Shown here: piece by piece, positions 22,993 through 31,571 of the stretch | Layout of the letters: every line of letters starts with the position of its first letter | Numbering within the stretch: position 1 is the stretch's first letter | The notes under the pieces: model-generated | What the model saw: only the letters and a program-made list of their open reading frames with translations | Database searches by the model: none | What the model was told of the DNA's origin: nothing | Position numbers and translations under genes: made by a program | Source of the DNA: Acetatifactor aquisgranensis | GTDB taxonomy: Bacteria > Bacillota > Clostridia > Lachnospirales > Lachnospiraceae | DNA length: 64,000 bases | Assembly: GCF_943193215.1 (NCBI RefSeq) | Contig: NZ_CALPDH010000003.1 | Span: forward strand, 186,001 to 250,000 | Reading direction: 5' to 3'

Positions 22993-25080
22993 ATGGATAA
23001 AAGGGCTTTATCCGCTATGCCAAGGCCGAAAGCGGAAAAGCGGTACCAGGTACTGCGCAAAACGGCTTCCGGAATGAGGGGCATAGTCGCAGCAGAGAGG
23101 ACTGAAATAAACGGTGAGGACACGCTGATAATCAACTGCTTCAAGCCAAAGGGGAAGACGGTCATCCCCTGGTTCCGCACCTTCTGCCAAGAGGCGGGAT
23201 ATATCACCCAGGATATGACGGAAAAGAAGACGAAGTGGAGGACGGCAGCATTTAACCATATCGTCGGATTCTGCATAAGCGATTGTTATCGGACAGAAAG
23301 CAGGCTGGCGCTCGCATCGCCGCATGACGGAGAAACGATAGTGGGATTCATGCGGGAGTGGAGGGAGCGCAACCGCTCGAACCGATGCGATGCAGGTTTT
23401 GGGTTTGAAGATTATATCTATGCCTACCAGGCAGACATCCGGGACAGGAAGCTGGCCGAGAAGCATCGGAAGATATGCGAAGGGATAGATGCGCGCATGG
23501 AGCTGTTCGGAGGGTTGCCGGAGGGTTACCAGCGGTTTGTCGAGGAGACAGTGTTCGATGAGTACAATTACTTTTTCTACTCGAAGAAAGCAAGACGGGC
23601 ATATTGCACCAGGTGCGGGCATGAGTACGAGATTGGAAAAGACGGCATCTATTACAGGGGAATCGCTTTGCGTAGCAGCGCCGGACATTTAAAGCACAAT
23701 ACAGGCTATGCCTGTCCGTACTGTAGTAAGCCGATTGTGGCGAAAAGCGAGGGGTATGGCAGGGAATCGCTGTTAGAAGTCAATTGGAGTGTCCTGGTAC
23801 AGCCGAGCGGAGACGATGTCCTGGTCCGTTATTTCTGCCATAGCAAAGATTTCCGCAGAGACTTTAGGCATCCGAAAATCGAGAGCAGGGAAATGTTCCG
23901 CAGCATACACACCTCGACAAGCGTGGAGTATTACGAATGGGAGACATACACATACAGCAAGGAAGTACGCTGGTGCTACCCCAAAAGTCATAGCCGTTGG
24001 TGGAACCCATCAGAATTCCAAGCACCGAGACAGACGGTTCTCTACAATACGGACTTCGATTTCCTGAGGAGTACCTGTATGAGATATAGCTGCATCGGAA
24101 TGTTCTTTGAAAAGGTCGTGCCGTCTATGAGGGACACATCGGTATGGATTGTGGACAACTACTTCAACTTCTACCGCAGGCATCCTTTTGTGGAGCAGAT
24201 GATAAAGATTGGATGGTACACGCTCGTCAGGGAGCTTTTCGAGAATGCCGGCATGGCAGGAAGGGAAGGCTTCAGGAACGGAAGGGGCATACTGGAGACC
24301 TGTGGAATCACAATGCAGCAGTTCCTGCTCCTGAGGGATGCCACTTGCGGCAATCCGGAGGCGCGGGACTTGAGGATCGTCAAGCATGCAGAGCAAAGGG
24401 GCATAAGGCTGACGGTGGAGGATCTGAAGGCGCTCCGGACAATACGTGATGAAGGCAGATATGACTACTTCGATGAATTCCTGGACGCTATGAGATACAC
24501 GACGCTCCATAAGCTGAAAGGCTATCTTGAAAAACAGAAGATCCGCCACACGATGGACTACTTCGACTATATAGGGTGGCTTCTGGAGATGGGGTATGAC
24601 ATGCGGAACGGATTCAACCTTTATCCAAAGAACTTCGTGGAAAAGCACGATGAGATGGCGAAGGCCTATCAGAGGTTCAAGGATAAGGAGCATCGAGCGA
24701 ACGTGATGAGGTTCAACCGCCTGCTGGAGCAGATGCGGAAGGAGCTGAGAGAGGGCGATCCGACCAACCTACAGATGCAAGGGCTGTTCATCCGGCTCCC
24801 ATATCAGGCAGAGGAGCTGAAGGCCGAGGGAGAGGCCCTTCACCATTGCGTGGGGGCTTACATCGATAGGGTGATGAAAGGCGAGACGACCATATTCTTT
24901 GTCAGGCGGATCGAGAGTCCGGAAGTGCCGTTCTACACCCTTGAATGGAGGAACAATCGAATCGTCCAGTGCAGAGGAGCCCATAATTGCGATATGACGC
25001 CAGAGGTGGAAGCGTTCACGGCATTGTTCGCGGAACAGATGAGAACATATAGATTAAAGAAGGAGGCGGCTTCGGCATGA
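22993..25080 (+). CDS. PcfJ-like protein
   Basis: A 695-residue protein paired with PcfK. It has a central zinc-ribbon pair (CTRCGHEYEI and CPYCSKPIV, about residues 205-245) and the C-terminal PcfJ signature: GEALHHCVGAYIDRVMKGET, then FFVRRIESPEVPFYTLEW and VQCRGAHNCDMTPEV. PcfJ family members occur on conjugative plasmids and in many gut phages; biochemistry is unknown. The gene starts 13 bases after the PcfK stop and overlaps the next small gene by 4 bases. Confidence 0.8.
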   Translation: MDKRALSAMPRPKAEKRYQVLRKTASGMRGIVAAERTEINGEDTLIINCFKPKGKTVIPWFRTFCQEAGYITQDMTEKKTKWRTAAFNHIVGFCISDCYRTESRLALASPHDGETIVGFMREWRERNRSNRCDAGFGFEDYIYAYQADIRDRKLAEKHRKICEGIDARMELFGGLPEGYQRFVEETVFDEYNYFFYSKKARRAYCTRCGHEYEIGKDGIYYRGIALRSSAGHLKHNTGYACPYCSKPIVAKSEGYGRESLLEVNWSVLVQPSGDDVLVRYFCHSKDFRRDFRHPKIESREMFRSIHTSTSVEYYEWETYTYSKEVRWCYPKSHSRWWNPSEFQAPRQTVLYNTDFDFLRSTCMRYSCIGMFFEKVVPSMRDTSVWIVDNYFNFYRRHPFVEQMIKIGWYTLVRELFENAGMAGREGFRNGRGILETCGITMQQFLLLRDATCGNPEARDLRIVKHAEQRGIRLTVEDLKALRTIRDEGRYDYFDEFLDAMRYTTLHKLKGYLEKQKIRHTMDYFDYIGWLLEMGYDMRNGFNLYPKNFVEKHDEMAKAYQRFKDKEHRANVMRFNRLLEQMRKELREGDPTNLQMQGLFIRLPYQAEELKAEGEALHHCVGAYIDRVMKGETTIFFVRRIESPEVPFYTLEWRNNRIVQCRGAHNCDMTPEVEAFTALFAEQMRTYRLKKEAASA

Positions 25081-25268
25081 GCGATGTAAAAACAGGCAGG
25101 CATAGGATCAGGAACCTGCTCATGAAGCTGAACGATGAGGACAGGAACGCACTGTGCTGCCTTTTGATCAAGGCGGGCTATGCGGCAAGGATTGGAAAGG
25201 AGAGGCCGGGCGGTAAAGGGCAGACGATGTATTTCGTGGAGTTCTGGGAGGAGGGATTGGATGTTTAG
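25077..25268 (+). CDS. Small unknown phage protein
   Basis: A 63-residue basic protein (helix with RNLLMKLNDEDRNALCCLLI, then a Gly/Lys turn and MYFVEFWEEG). ATG overlaps the PcfJ stop (ATGA) and its stop overlaps the next gene by 8 bases, so it is translated as part of the operon. No family recognised. Confidence 0.6.
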   Translation: MSDVKTGRHRIRNLLMKLNDEDRNALCCLLIKAGYAARIGKERPGGKGQTMYFVEFWEEGLDV

Positions 25269-25518
25269 GAACATGGCAAGGAAGCCTATAGCAAGGACGT
25301 ATACCTATCTGAAATATGGGTTCGTGGTTACGGAAAGCGAGAAGCAGCTGTGCCCGAGGTGCGGTAGCACCCTGAATGCAGGGCCGGACTACCAGCCGAG
25401 GCGCTGCGGCCAATGCGGGCAGAGGATTGATTACAGCAGGGTTGAATGGAAGGGAGAAAGGACATTGGGCTTTGCGGAAGGAGGAGGCCATGAACCGATC
25501 AAAGATAGGGTGGTGTGA
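25261..25518 (+). CDS. Small zinc-ribbon protein
   Basis: An 85-residue protein with a four-Cys zinc ribbon (CPRCGSTLNAGPDYQPRRCG, then QCGQRIDYS). The start at 25261 follows GAGGAGGGATTGG; the longer frame to 25180 is not supported. It overlaps the DUF5131 gene by 29 bases. Probably a nucleic-acid-binding accessory protein; function unknown. Confidence 0.65.
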   Translation: MFRNMARKPIARTYTYLKYGFVVTESEKQLCPRCGSTLNAGPDYQPRRCGQCGQRIDYSRVEWKGERTLGFAEGGGHEPIKDRVV

Positions 25519-26515
25519 CCATACATGGAACCCGATTACTGGCTGCCGTCATGACTGCCCTTACTGCTATGCGCATAGGATGACGTCCAGGTTCTCGGGA
25601 GATGTGCGATTGAACCTGATGGCGAATGAGGACTATTCCGTGGTGCCGGCCGCTGATGGAGGGGAGGGGCTGTACGTACTCGATGCCCCCATGATGAATG
25701 AGACCGGCAGCCCCCTTGTATATCCTTTCGGATTCGCTCCTACATTGCATAGGTACCGGATGGACGTCCCTAGGAAACTGAAGATGGGGAGCATCATCTT
25801 CGTAGGGGCCATGTCGGATATGTTCGGGGAATGGGTACCGGATGGATGGATAAAGGAGGTCTTTGGCATCTGCCGGGAGCGCCCCATCCACAATTACTTG
25901 TTCCTTACGAAGAATCCAGAGCGGTACGAACGCTGCGATGCCGCCGGGATGCTGCCGATGTGGGAAAACATGTGGTATGGTTCGACGCTCACCAGGCCGG
26001 AGGACAGATGCTTCACGTCCAATGTGCACCACACATTCTGGAGCATTGAGCCGATGCACGCACCGTTCCCGACCCAGGATATGGATGGCCTATCGACCGA
26101 TTGGGTGATCATCGGCGCTGAGACAGGACATAGGAAAGGGAAGATTGTCCCTGCCAGGGAATGGATCGATGGCATTGTCGGATGGTGCGACAGGCGCGGA
26201 ATTCCTGTGTTCATGAAGGACAGCCTGATTCCCATCGTAGGAGGAGGCGATATGCGGAGGGAGTTCCCGGAGCAGCTCAGGCATCCGAAGATGAGCCCGA
26301 AGATGGAGAGGAAGCTGATTGCCGCATGTGGCGGGTGCAAGGCGCGGATGAGGAAGAAAGACATGGTCGCCCTGCTTGTGAGATGCAGGCGGGGGGAGAC
26401 AGGGAAACAGATAGGGTTCCTGTGCAGGAGCTGCCTTGAGCGGTGCTGCAGAGACTTCGGGCTGGATGCCGCTCGGGTGGATGCCCCGATTGGCCATGGT
26501 GATGCAGATGGCTGA
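25490..26515 (+). CDS. DUF5131 (phage Gp37/Gp68-like) radical-SAM-type protein
   Basis: A 341-residue protein opening with IGWCDHTWNPITGCRHDCPYCYAHRM. The WxDxTWNPxxGC start is the hallmark of the Gp37/Gp68 family, and CRHDCPYC is a CX3CX2C set that could hold a 4Fe-4S cluster as in radical SAM enzymes. Further motifs are IIFVGAMSDMFGEWVP, YLFLTKNPERY and VIIGAETG. The C-terminus adds a CX2C...CX2C zinc site (CGGCKARM and CRSCLERCC). Substrate unknown; family members are frequent in phages and may modify DNA or nucleotides. Start follows AAGGAGGAGG. Confidence 0.8.
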   Translation: MNRSKIGWCDHTWNPITGCRHDCPYCYAHRMTSRFSGDVRLNLMANEDYSVVPAADGGEGLYVLDAPMMNETGSPLVYPFGFAPTLHRYRMDVPRKLKMGSIIFVGAMSDMFGEWVPDGWIKEVFGICRERPIHNYLFLTKNPERYERCDAAGMLPMWENMWYGSTLTRPEDRCFTSNVHHTFWSIEPMHAPFPTQDMDGLSTDWVIIGAETGHRKGKIVPAREWIDGIVGWCDRRGIPVFMKDSLIPIVGGGDMRREFPEQLRHPKMSPKMERKLIAACGGCKARMRKKDMVALLVRCRRGETGKQIGFLCRSCLERCCRDFGLDAARVDAPIGHGDADG

Positions 26516-26894
26516 ATGGGGCAGGAATATTGAGGGCTATGCTGACTGGACTGCCAGCATAGCCATAGATAGGGCGTCAAGAGAGGAGAGGATGGCTGCT
26601 ATGGCGAAGAAAAGGAGCTGTAGGCGCACGACAGATGAGAACATCATCCATGACAAGGCCGTGAAGATGCGGAAGATGACAGACGAACAGCTGGTGCATT
26701 ACGTAGAGGACAGGGTGGAGAAGGCAAGGAGCGAGGGCTTTAATCGGAGGAAGGAGCAAAAGAAAGAGGTTCTGCAGCTTAGTGCAGTGGAATTTGTCGA
26801 GGAAATCGGGCGGATAAAAGGTATCGGAACAGCAACAATGTCCAAGATAAGAGAATTGCTTGATAAGAGATTGGAGGGGGATGCAGATGCCTGA
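26508..26894 (+). CDS. Unknown phage protein with helix-hairpin-like tail
   Basis: A 128-residue charged protein. The opening (GYADWTASIAIDRASREE) resembles small phage proteins often found next to DUF5131 genes. The C-terminus (IGRIKGIGTATMSKIRELLD) reads like a helix-hairpin-helix DNA-binding element. The ATG at 26508 overlaps the preceding stop, but a better ribosome binding site (GAGGAGAGG) precedes ATG 26601, so a shorter 97-residue form is possible. Confidence 0.55.
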   Translation: MAEWGRNIEGYADWTASIAIDRASREERMAAMAKKRSCRRTTDENIIHDKAVKMRKMTDEQLVHYVEDRVEKARSEGFNRRKEQKKEVLQLSAVEFVEEIGRIKGIGTATMSKIRELLDKRLEGDADA

Positions 26895-27447
26895 TTTAAG
26901 GCAGCAGATTATCGGGAGACGAAACAAGGCTGCCGGAGAGACATTTGAACGCTGGATATCGGATGCCTGTGAATTCTATCTGCACAAAGGGCTGGCATAC
27001 ATAGAAAAGACCCCGGAGCCTTTCCATATCACTGGCAAGGACAGGAATGGGGTCGTCAGGGGATATTACGAGAAGAAAGGGCAGCCGGACTATAAAGGGA
27101 TTTTATGCGATGGCACTGGCATCATGTTCGAAGCGAAGCATACGGATTCCGACAGGATAAGCCAGACCGTCATTACAGATGCCCAGTGGAAGGGCCTGGA
27201 CATATATGAGGGGTTCGGCGCCCACTGCTATGTGATGGTCTCGATGGGACTGACAAGGTTCTATAGGGTTCCTTGGAGCGTCTGGAAGGGGATGAAGGAG
27301 CTGTTCGGCCATAAATTCATGACAGCACAGGAATTGGAGCCTTATAGGCTACAGGAGAGACGATGCACGATACTAATTTTGGAAGGGGTGGAGCTGAGGA
27401 ATGAGGATACAGAAAGAGGAACTCGCACAGAAGCTGAACAAGATTAA
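26887..27447 (+). CDS. RecU-like Holliday-junction resolvase
   Basis: A 186-residue nuclease of the RecU / penicillin-binding-protein-related factor A type. The PD-(D/E)XK core is visible: Asp in GQPDYKGIL, then FEAKHTDSD (Glu-x-Lys) and the conserved ending YVMVSMGLTRFYRVPWSVW. It would resolve recombination junctions formed by the phage. GGAGGGGG precedes two ATGs at 26881 and 26887; spacing favours 26887. The 3' end overlaps the clamp gene by 47 bases. Confidence 0.75.
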   Translation: MPDLRQQIIGRRNKAAGETFERWISDACEFYLHKGLAYIEKTPEPFHITGKDRNGVVRGYYEKKGQPDYKGILCDGTGIMFEAKHTDSDRISQTVITDAQWKGLDIYEGFGAHCYVMVSMGLTRFYRVPWSVWKGMKELFGHKFMTAQELEPYRLQERRCTILILEGVELRNEDTERGTRTEAEQD

Positions 27448-28450
27448 GGGGGCAGTGCCGAAGAAGGCTGCCAATCCGGCCTTGCAGGGCATTCTGGTCA
27501 GGGATGGTTATTTGATAGCCAGCAACACAGAAATGACCATCAAGGCGAAGATAGAGGGCATAGAGGGGGAACCGTTCATCATTCCGGAAAGGGCGTTCGA
27601 CCTAATCAACAACCTGCCGGATGGGGAGATGGAGATTTCTGCCGCATCCAATAATATCATCACCATCAAGGCAGACAGGATCAGGAACAAGTACCAGACG
27701 ATGGATCCGGAGCAGTTCCCCATGACGGTCTCCCAGGAGGAGGGGAGCGAGATGACGATTCAGGCAGGGACGCTTCTGGGATCCATGAGACGTGTGTCCT
27801 ATGCCGTGCCCGCACAGGGCAGCAACCCCTTGATGTCTTCCCTGTGCCTACAGGCAGGTGGCGGCCAGTTGAATTTCGTCGGACTGGATGGGCATGTGCT
27901 GGCATGGGACAGGGTGGACTATGACGGGGAGTTCGAGCTGCTGATACCTAAGAACACGGTAGATAAGCTGAAATCCCTTGGAATGTCCGGGGACGTGCAG
28001 ATCAGGCACAGCAAGACAGGAGCCGTATTCATCACGGAGGATTTTGAGGTATACACCAGGCTGGTTGAAGGGGAGTATTTCACATACCGGACATTGTTCA
28101 AGGATCTCCCGCTACATACGACTGTATCCAGGATGGCCCTGTTAGATGCCGTGACGAGGGCGAAGATGTGCGCTGAGGAAAGGTGCCCGGTCAGGTTTGG
28201 TCTGGAGGGCTGTTCCCTGGATCTGAGCATCAAGGACAAGACGACAGACTACCATGAGACGGTAGGGCTCCAGACGGATATCGCGGAGGCCCTGACGATA
28301 GGGTTCGATGCCCGCCTGGTATCGGAAACATTGAAGGCCTTTGACTGTGAGAACATCAGGATATCCTTTGGGAGTCCGAAGATGCCGATGACCGTAGAGT
28401 CCGAGGACAGCGATTTCAAGGCGATTGTCCTTCCGGTGGCGATAAAATAG
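27401..28450 (+). CDS. dnaN-like: DNA polymerase III beta subunit (sliding clamp), phage copy
   Basis: A 349-residue beta-clamp homologue, somewhat shorter than the usual 365-380. The three-domain pattern can be followed: VPKKAANPALQGILVRDGYL (domain 1), FIIPERAFDLINNLP and PEQFPM at the domain 1-2 junction, RVSYAVPAQGSNPLMSSLCL (domain 2), and the C-terminal FKAIVLPVAIK that closes the ring family. It encircles DNA and tethers polymerases and other proteins. Several phage proteins in this window carry clamp-binding-like motifs, so it may be a dedicated platform for them. Host clamp replacement during phage replication is inferred. Confidence 0.88.
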   Translation: MRIQKEELAQKLNKIKGAVPKKAANPALQGILVRDGYLIASNTEMTIKAKIEGIEGEPFIIPERAFDLINNLPDGEMEISAASNNIITIKADRIRNKYQTMDPEQFPMTVSQEEGSEMTIQAGTLLGSMRRVSYAVPAQGSNPLMSSLCLQAGGGQLNFVGLDGHVLAWDRVDYDGEFELLIPKNTVDKLKSLGMSGDVQIRHSKTGAVFITEDFEVYTRLVEGEYFTYRTLFKDLPLHTTVSRMALLDAVTRAKMCAEERCPVRFGLEGCSLDLSIKDKTTDYHETVGLQTDIAEALTIGFDARLVSETLKAFDCENIRISFGSPKMPMTVESEDSDFKAIVLPVAIK

Positions 28451-28494
28451 CACTGTTTGGCCACGTAGGGAAAACAAGCTACAAAAATAAGCTA

Positions 28495-28515
28495 GGGCGG
28501 CATATGCTGCCGCCC
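28495..28515 (+). repeat. GC-rich hairpin between clamp and methylase genes
   Basis: GGGCGGCA (28495-28502) pairs with TGCCGCCC (28508-28515) around a 5-base loop, without a T-run. Possible RNA-stability element or partial terminator in the 88-base gap. Confidence 0.5.
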
Positions 28516-28538
28516 GGAAGGGGGAATAAGAAGCAGGG

Positions 28539-29393
28539 ATGAAGGCGGTATTCAAGTATCCGGGCAGTAAATGGTCATTGGCAGGCTGGATCATCAGCTT
28601 CTTCCCAGCCCATCACAGCTACCTGGAGCCGTTCTTTGGGAGCGGGGCAGTCCTGTTCAATAAGCCCAGGTCCAATATCGAGACGGTGAACGATCTGGAC
28701 GGAAACGTCGTGAACCTGTTCAGGTGTATAAGGGAAGATCCTAAGAAACTGGCCGACATGATCTATATGACGCCATATGCCAGGGAAGTGAATGAAAGGG
28801 CATACAGGGCGGTGCCGGAAGACAGCTTCGAGGCAGCTTATGACTTCATCGTCAGGCTCAATATGGGGCACGGCTTCCGCACTACGGGCGAGAGGGTAGG
28901 ATGGAAGAACGATGTGTCGGCCCGGGAGCGCTCCTATGCATCGCAGGACTGGAGTAGCCTGCCTGGAAGGATTATGCAGGCTGCCGAAAGGCTCCGTGGA
29001 GTGCAGATTGAGAGTAGGCCGGCAATCGATGTCATAAGGAGGTTCAACTTTAAGAACGTGCTGATATACTGTGACCCTCCATATATGATGGAGACCAAGC
29101 ATGGCAGGCTTTATCGATATGAAATGAGCGATGCGGAACATGAAGAGCTGCTGAGGGCCTTGCTCCAGCATAAAGGGCCGGTGCTGTTGAGCGGGTATGA
29201 TACGGATTTATACCGGGATATGCTATGCAAATGGGAATGCCGGGAGAAAACGTCATATTCCCAGGTCTGCTCCTTGAAGAAGGAAGTGCTGTGGATGAAC
29301 TTTGAACCGATAGGCATGCAGATGGAAATCGAGGATTGGAGGCAGATGGTTGAAAACGGAAGCGGCGATTGGAATCATTATGAAGATACGTAA
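28539..29393 (+). CDS. D12-class DNA adenine-N6 methyltransferase
   Basis: A 284-residue Dam-like enzyme. FKYPGSKWSLAGWI is the N-terminal SAM-binding signature, FFGSGAVLFNKP the second part, and LIYCDPPYM the DPPY catalytic motif. It adds a methyl group to adenine N6, probably in a short recognition sequence, and no cognate restriction endonuclease is adjacent, so it likely protects phage DNA or times replication. Ribosome binding site is weak (GAAGGGGG is 20 bases upstream). Confidence 0.9.
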   Translation: MKAVFKYPGSKWSLAGWIISFFPAHHSYLEPFFGSGAVLFNKPRSNIETVNDLDGNVVNLFRCIREDPKKLADMIYMTPYAREVNERAYRAVPEDSFEAAYDFIVRLNMGHGFRTTGERVGWKNDVSARERSYASQDWSSLPGRIMQAAERLRGVQIESRPAIDVIRRFNFKNVLIYCDPPYMMETKHGRLYRYEMSDAEHEELLRALLQHKGPVLLSGYDTDLYRDMLCKWECREKTSYSQVCSLKKEVLWMNFEPIGMQMEIEDWRQMVENGSGDWNHYEDT

Positions 29394-29441
29394 TAATGTG
29401 GAGGAAAGGAGCTGGAGTCTTCCAAGGACAAGGATTTGGCA

Positions 29442-29642
29442 ATGAAATTAAGGTGGCTGGACGAGGATTGCAATATCTGTGGCCAGAAACTGAACAGCTG
29501 GGATGCCCGGCTGTCGAAGACACTGGCCTATAAGAACAAGGTATGCGAGAAATGCATCGCAAATGAATATGACATGGACGTGGATGCGCTGCGGGAGCGC
29601 ATGGAGGATTACTTCGGGATGCGGCCATGCCAGGGGATATGA
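29442..29642 (+). CDS. Small zinc-binding phage protein
   Basis: A 66-residue protein with CNICGQKLNSWDARLSKTLA followed by KVCEKCIANEYD, two Cys pairs that could bind zinc. Start taken as the ATG at 29442; an in-frame TTG at 29436 is an alternative. Followed after 10 bases by the Cys-rich 408-residue gene. Function unknown. Confidence 0.55.
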   Translation: MKLRWLDEDCNICGQKLNSWDARLSKTLAYKNKVCEKCIANEYDMDVDALRERMEDYFGMRPCQGI

Positions 29643-29652
29643 GGTGGCAGCT

Positions 29653-30879
29653 ATGGAAAAAGGATATAACCTCTTGACCCAGAAGCTCCTGGCGGAGGGA
29701 TATACAGCGGATGAACATCCTGACTATGTATACGTTGGGACCAGCTGCAGGGACAAGGATGACCCATTGCGTAACCTTAACGGCGGGTTTGAATATTACG
29801 GCTGGTATGTCAATGGCAAGACGTACAGAACCCCATGCGGGCTACAGTGCAAGGGATCGAGCTGCATGGCAGGCCCGTACAGAGGGGACATAGAATTCTC
29901 TTTCGAGAACGACATGGCGACGGTCAAATGTCCATACAACGATAAGGAGTGCGTGAAGAAGCATCCTTCGTTGCGTGACGCAGGGGTAGGGAGCATAAGC
30001 TCGCGGTGCAACGTGCACATGACCGATGAGGAATACTGCTATGAGGGCAGCGTGGAAGGGATACTGAAGCTGGAAGATGACCGGATGCAGAGGGAGAAGA
30101 TAAGCTTCAACCTGATGCACCAGGGGCGCACTTGTGACAGGCATATGTTTTATGACGAAGAAAGAAAGACATGGCAGATGCGCTACAACCCATGCGAGTG
30201 CGCGAGGCTGGAATGTACAGGCAATTTCGGGAAGGTATTCGATGGCGGCCAGAACGTATGCCCTATCCTAGGGAGGCCTTTGGACAAAAAGAAAGGGAAC
30301 GTATTCTACGACATCAAGGTCACTTCCCAATGCAGGGAGCTTGATGGGACGCTGTTCGAAGGCCAGGTATACACCCAGATAGAGAAAGGAGTGAGATTCC
30401 TCAAGCATGCTGTGAGCATGGACATCTGCCGGAACATAGTGAAGCTCTGCCGGGATAGGATAGAGAGCTACGTAAGGCTCAGCAGATACCATACGGAACT
30501 GTTCTTCGCAGAATACTATGGCAGGGTCTTTACAGTGGAGATAATGAACATCCGGGCAGAGCAGAGGGAGAGCCGGGACTTGATGCAGGATCTTCAGGAC
30601 ATCCGTGATGGGATTCAGATATTCCATGCTTCGGATGTAGAAAAACGGAAGAAGGAACATAAAAAGGAGAGGAGGGAGGAAGCGAAAGAAAAAAGGAAAA
30701 AGGCAATCGAGAAGAAGATATTGGAAACCGGATTCGGGAACCTGGAGCGGATAGACCAGAACAGGGCATATAAGCTCCTGGATCTTGACCGGATAGATGA
30801 GCTGGAAGCCATGAGGGAAGAGAACCTAAAAAAAGAACAGGAAAAGCCTGTGCAGATGAACATTTTCGACATGATGTGA
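29653..30879 (+). CDS. Cys-rich unknown protein with C-terminal clamp-binding-like motif
   Basis: A 408-residue protein. The N-terminal 230 residues hold many cysteines in pairs (CGLQCKGSSC, KCPYNDKEC, CECARLEC, CPILG), suggesting one or more metal sites or an Fe-S cluster. Residues about 310-395 are a long charged helix/coiled coil. The chain ends VQMNIFDMM; QMNIF (Gln401) resembles the sliding-clamp pentapeptide and matches the ending of the PcfK-like protein. The start at 29653 follows GAGGTGG; the open frame upstream of it lacks coding character. No family recognised. Confidence 0.65.
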   Translation: MEKGYNLLTQKLLAEGYTADEHPDYVYVGTSCRDKDDPLRNLNGGFEYYGWYVNGKTYRTPCGLQCKGSSCMAGPYRGDIEFSFENDMATVKCPYNDKECVKKHPSLRDAGVGSISSRCNVHMTDEEYCYEGSVEGILKLEDDRMQREKISFNLMHQGRTCDRHMFYDEERKTWQMRYNPCECARLECTGNFGKVFDGGQNVCPILGRPLDKKKGNVFYDIKVTSQCRELDGTLFEGQVYTQIEKGVRFLKHAVSMDICRNIVKLCRDRIESYVRLSRYHTELFFAEYYGRVFTVEIMNIRAEQRESRDLMQDLQDIRDGIQIFHASDVEKRKKEHKKERREEAKEKRKKAIEKKILETGFGNLERIDQNRAYKLLDLDRIDELEAMREENLKKEQEKPVQMNIFDMM

Positions 30880-30924
30880 GGGTACAAGGTGGAATATAGA
30901 AAGCAGAGAGGATGGGAAGGGGAC

Positions 30925-31227
30925 ATGATGCTACAGGGACAGATGAATCTGTTTGATTTTTCAGGAGGAATACAGGAATCGGAAATGCGACAGAAGAGTA
31001 CTATAGACTTTTCTTGTTTTTCTACATTCCGAAGTGAAGCAGGGGGCGTGAGATACAGTGAGTGTACCGGAGACCATTGTTGTGAAGCATGCGAAGTATA
31101 TCGAGTATTCTACGGAAAGTCAGATGAGTATCAGAGAGCGGGGAACAGATGGGGGAAATCGGTGGCGCTTGCAAAAGAACATTTTGGGGTGCCGACAGTA
31201 CCAGAATATAGCGTGGCGGCATACTGA
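30925..31227 (+). CDS. Small phage protein with N-terminal clamp-binding-like motif
   Basis: A 100-residue protein beginning MMLQGQMNLFDFSGG. QMNLF (from Gln6) is close to the consensus beta-clamp-binding peptide. The middle has a cysteine cluster (CTGDHCCEACEVY) followed by YQRAGNRWGKSVALAKEHFG. A GTG at 30889 opens the frame, but GGAAGGGG before 30925 supports the ATG there. Likely a replication accessory protein recruited by the phage or host clamp; function inferred from the motif only. Confidence 0.6.
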   Translation: MMLQGQMNLFDFSGGIQESEMRQKSTIDFSCFSTFRSEAGGVRYSECTGDHCCEACEVYRVFYGKSDEYQRAGNRWGKSVALAKEHFGVPTVPEYSVAAY

Positions 31228-31271
31228 TAAAATCTGACAGATGGTGGCTTACGGAGAAAGGGTGAAGAGAA

Positions 31272-31571
31272 ATGAGATTGATTAATGCAGATGCTTTAAT
31301 AGGGATACTTAGGCATGATATTGATTGCTACGATACCGGAAAACCGGATAATGAAATCTATATCAATGCGAAAGACGTGGAGAATATGATTAACGGACAG
31401 GCTACTGCCTTTGACGTGGATAAAGTTATGGAACAGATGGAGGAAAAGGTAAAATCTTATGATAATCCTGTAAGCTCTGACAGCAAATTCAGGAAATTTT
31501 GCCACGGGATTGCGACAGGATTCAGGTATGCAATAGAAATCGTGGAAGGAGGCTGGCTGGGTGATGAGTAG
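31272..31571 (+). CDS. Small conserved-type phage protein
   Basis: A 99-residue protein starting MRLINADALIGILRHDI and with FDVDKVMEQMEEKVKSY in the middle; this opening is typical of short proteins scattered through gut Bacillota phages and prophages, of unknown function. Ends 8 bases into the next gene. Confidence 0.65.
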   Translation: MRLINADALIGILRHDIDCYDTGKPDNEIYINAKDVENMINGQATAFDVDKVMEQMEEKVKSYDNPVSSDSKFRKFCHGIATGFRYAIEIVEGGWLGDE

